Shown piece by piece: positions 40,508 to 40,716 of a DNA stretch of 40,716 bases; the stretch's first letter is position 1, and every line of letters starts with the position of its first letter. The position numbers were made by a program, and so were the translations under genes. The DNA comes from Ereboglobus sp. PH5-10 (GTDB lineage Bacteria; Verrucomicrobiota; Verrucomicrobiia; Opitutales; Opitutaceae), in assembly GCF_029504735.1 (NCBI RefSeq), contig NZ_JAQFIP010000020.1, positions 1 through 40,716 on the forward strand, in the 5' to 3' direction. The notes below the pieces were generated by a model. It had not been told where the DNA came from, did no database searches, and was given only the letters and a program-made list of their open reading frames with translations.

Positions 40508-40716
40508 ATGGAAACGCCAGCGCCCCCGATTTGCGCTCACCCTGCGGGTGAGCCCTCAAATAACCGTGCAAGTGCCGCCTACCCGCCGGGCAACTGGCCG
40601 GTGGACACACCCGGTGGGCGTTTTTACGCGGAGTGGGACGACCAATCGCCGGTTACACGCGAGGGCCAGTTGATCTTCTTCTTCCAGTTCCTGCAAACCG
40701 GCGGGCGCTGGGAGGA
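40508..40716 (+). CDS. Transposase, N-terminal part (cut by window edge; IS1380/IS4-like)
   Basis: ATG 40508, preceded directly by CAGGGAG, opens a frame that runs to the end of the window without a stop (69 codons). After a variable Pro/Ala-rich start, residues about 30-69 read NWPVDTPGGRFYAEWDDQSP and VTREGQLIFFFQFLQTGGRW, which I recognise as the N-terminal style of DDE transposases of the IS1380 or a related IS4-type family in Verrucomicrobiota. The catalytic residues are beyond the window. Family placement is from memory and should be confirmed in an IS database. Confidence 0.55.
   Translation, partial: METPAPPICAHPAGEPSNNRASAAYPPGNWPVDTPGGRFYAEWDDQSPVTREGQLIFFFQFLQTGGRWE

Overview
The window reads as chromosomal DNA of a Gram-negative Verrucomicrobiota-type bacterium, most likely an Opitutales/Opitutaceae relative. 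This is a judgement from gene content and protein style (PPi-type phosphofructokinase, DUF2851, DUF3299, SIMPL, GH78 and GH2 secreted glycosidases, high-GC third positions); no ribosomal RNA is present to confirm it. Both ends lie inside probable transposase genes (C-terminal end at 1-234, N-terminal start at 40508-40716), so the segment runs from one insertion sequence to another.

Layout. 250-2971: OPT-family transporter and a small membrane protein. 3065-4804 (minus): a secreted peptidase-MA-like protein that seems to lack its metal motif. 5064-5716: an AT-richer patch with a remarkable secreted Cys-rich repeat gene, broken by an in-frame TGA and a frameshift. 5893-8655: GH78 alpha-L-rhamnosidase. 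8823-11297: Prc-type tail-specific protease. 11628-11975: small lipoprotein ending in a clear terminator. 12107-14853: DUF2851 protein, SPFH/prohibitin protein and YchJ-like SEC-C protein. 14991-21216: a plus-strand run of housekeeping genes (conserved small protein, pfp, hrpB, plsY, lipA). 21332-26981: UPF0173 hydrolase, cupin, ECF sigma factor, uvrB and glycerate kinase. 27009-28541 (minus): a chimeric lipoyl/E2-KAS III protein. 28685-31653: small conserved protein, LysR regulator, YggS and SIMPL protein. 31754-34411: secreted GH2 glycosidase. 34552-36899: EamA permease, DUF3299 protein and TatC. 37002-40370: a lower-GC surface-polysaccharide-type group (FAD oxidoreductase, NAD-dependent epimerase, TylF-type methyltransferase) beside the terminal insertion sequence.

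The most unusual object is the 510-residue protein at 27009-28541. It has the N-terminal half of a 2-oxoacid dehydrogenase E2 (lipoyl domain with its lysine, Pro/Ala linker, peripheral-subunit-binding domain), but a complete FabH-type ketoacyl synthase replaces the E2 acyltransferase. The Cys-His-Asn triad is intact, while the residues that clamp CoA in E. coli FabH (Trp32, Arg36, Arg151) are Ala, Leu and His. My inference is a direct hand-off of acyl groups from a dehydrogenase complex through a lipoyl arm into fatty-acid (or polyketide) chain initiation, bypassing CoA. LipA, which finishes lipoyl cofactors, is encoded about 6 kb away.

The second unusual object is the Cys-rich gene: about 43 cysteines in about 192 mature residues, arranged as repeated CxxCG-x(3-6)-C-x-C units, with an in-frame TGA just after the first unit. 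It is most simply a decaying gene, but recoding or sequence error cannot be excluded from sequence alone. No CRISPR array, tRNA, rRNA or known riboswitch was seen.
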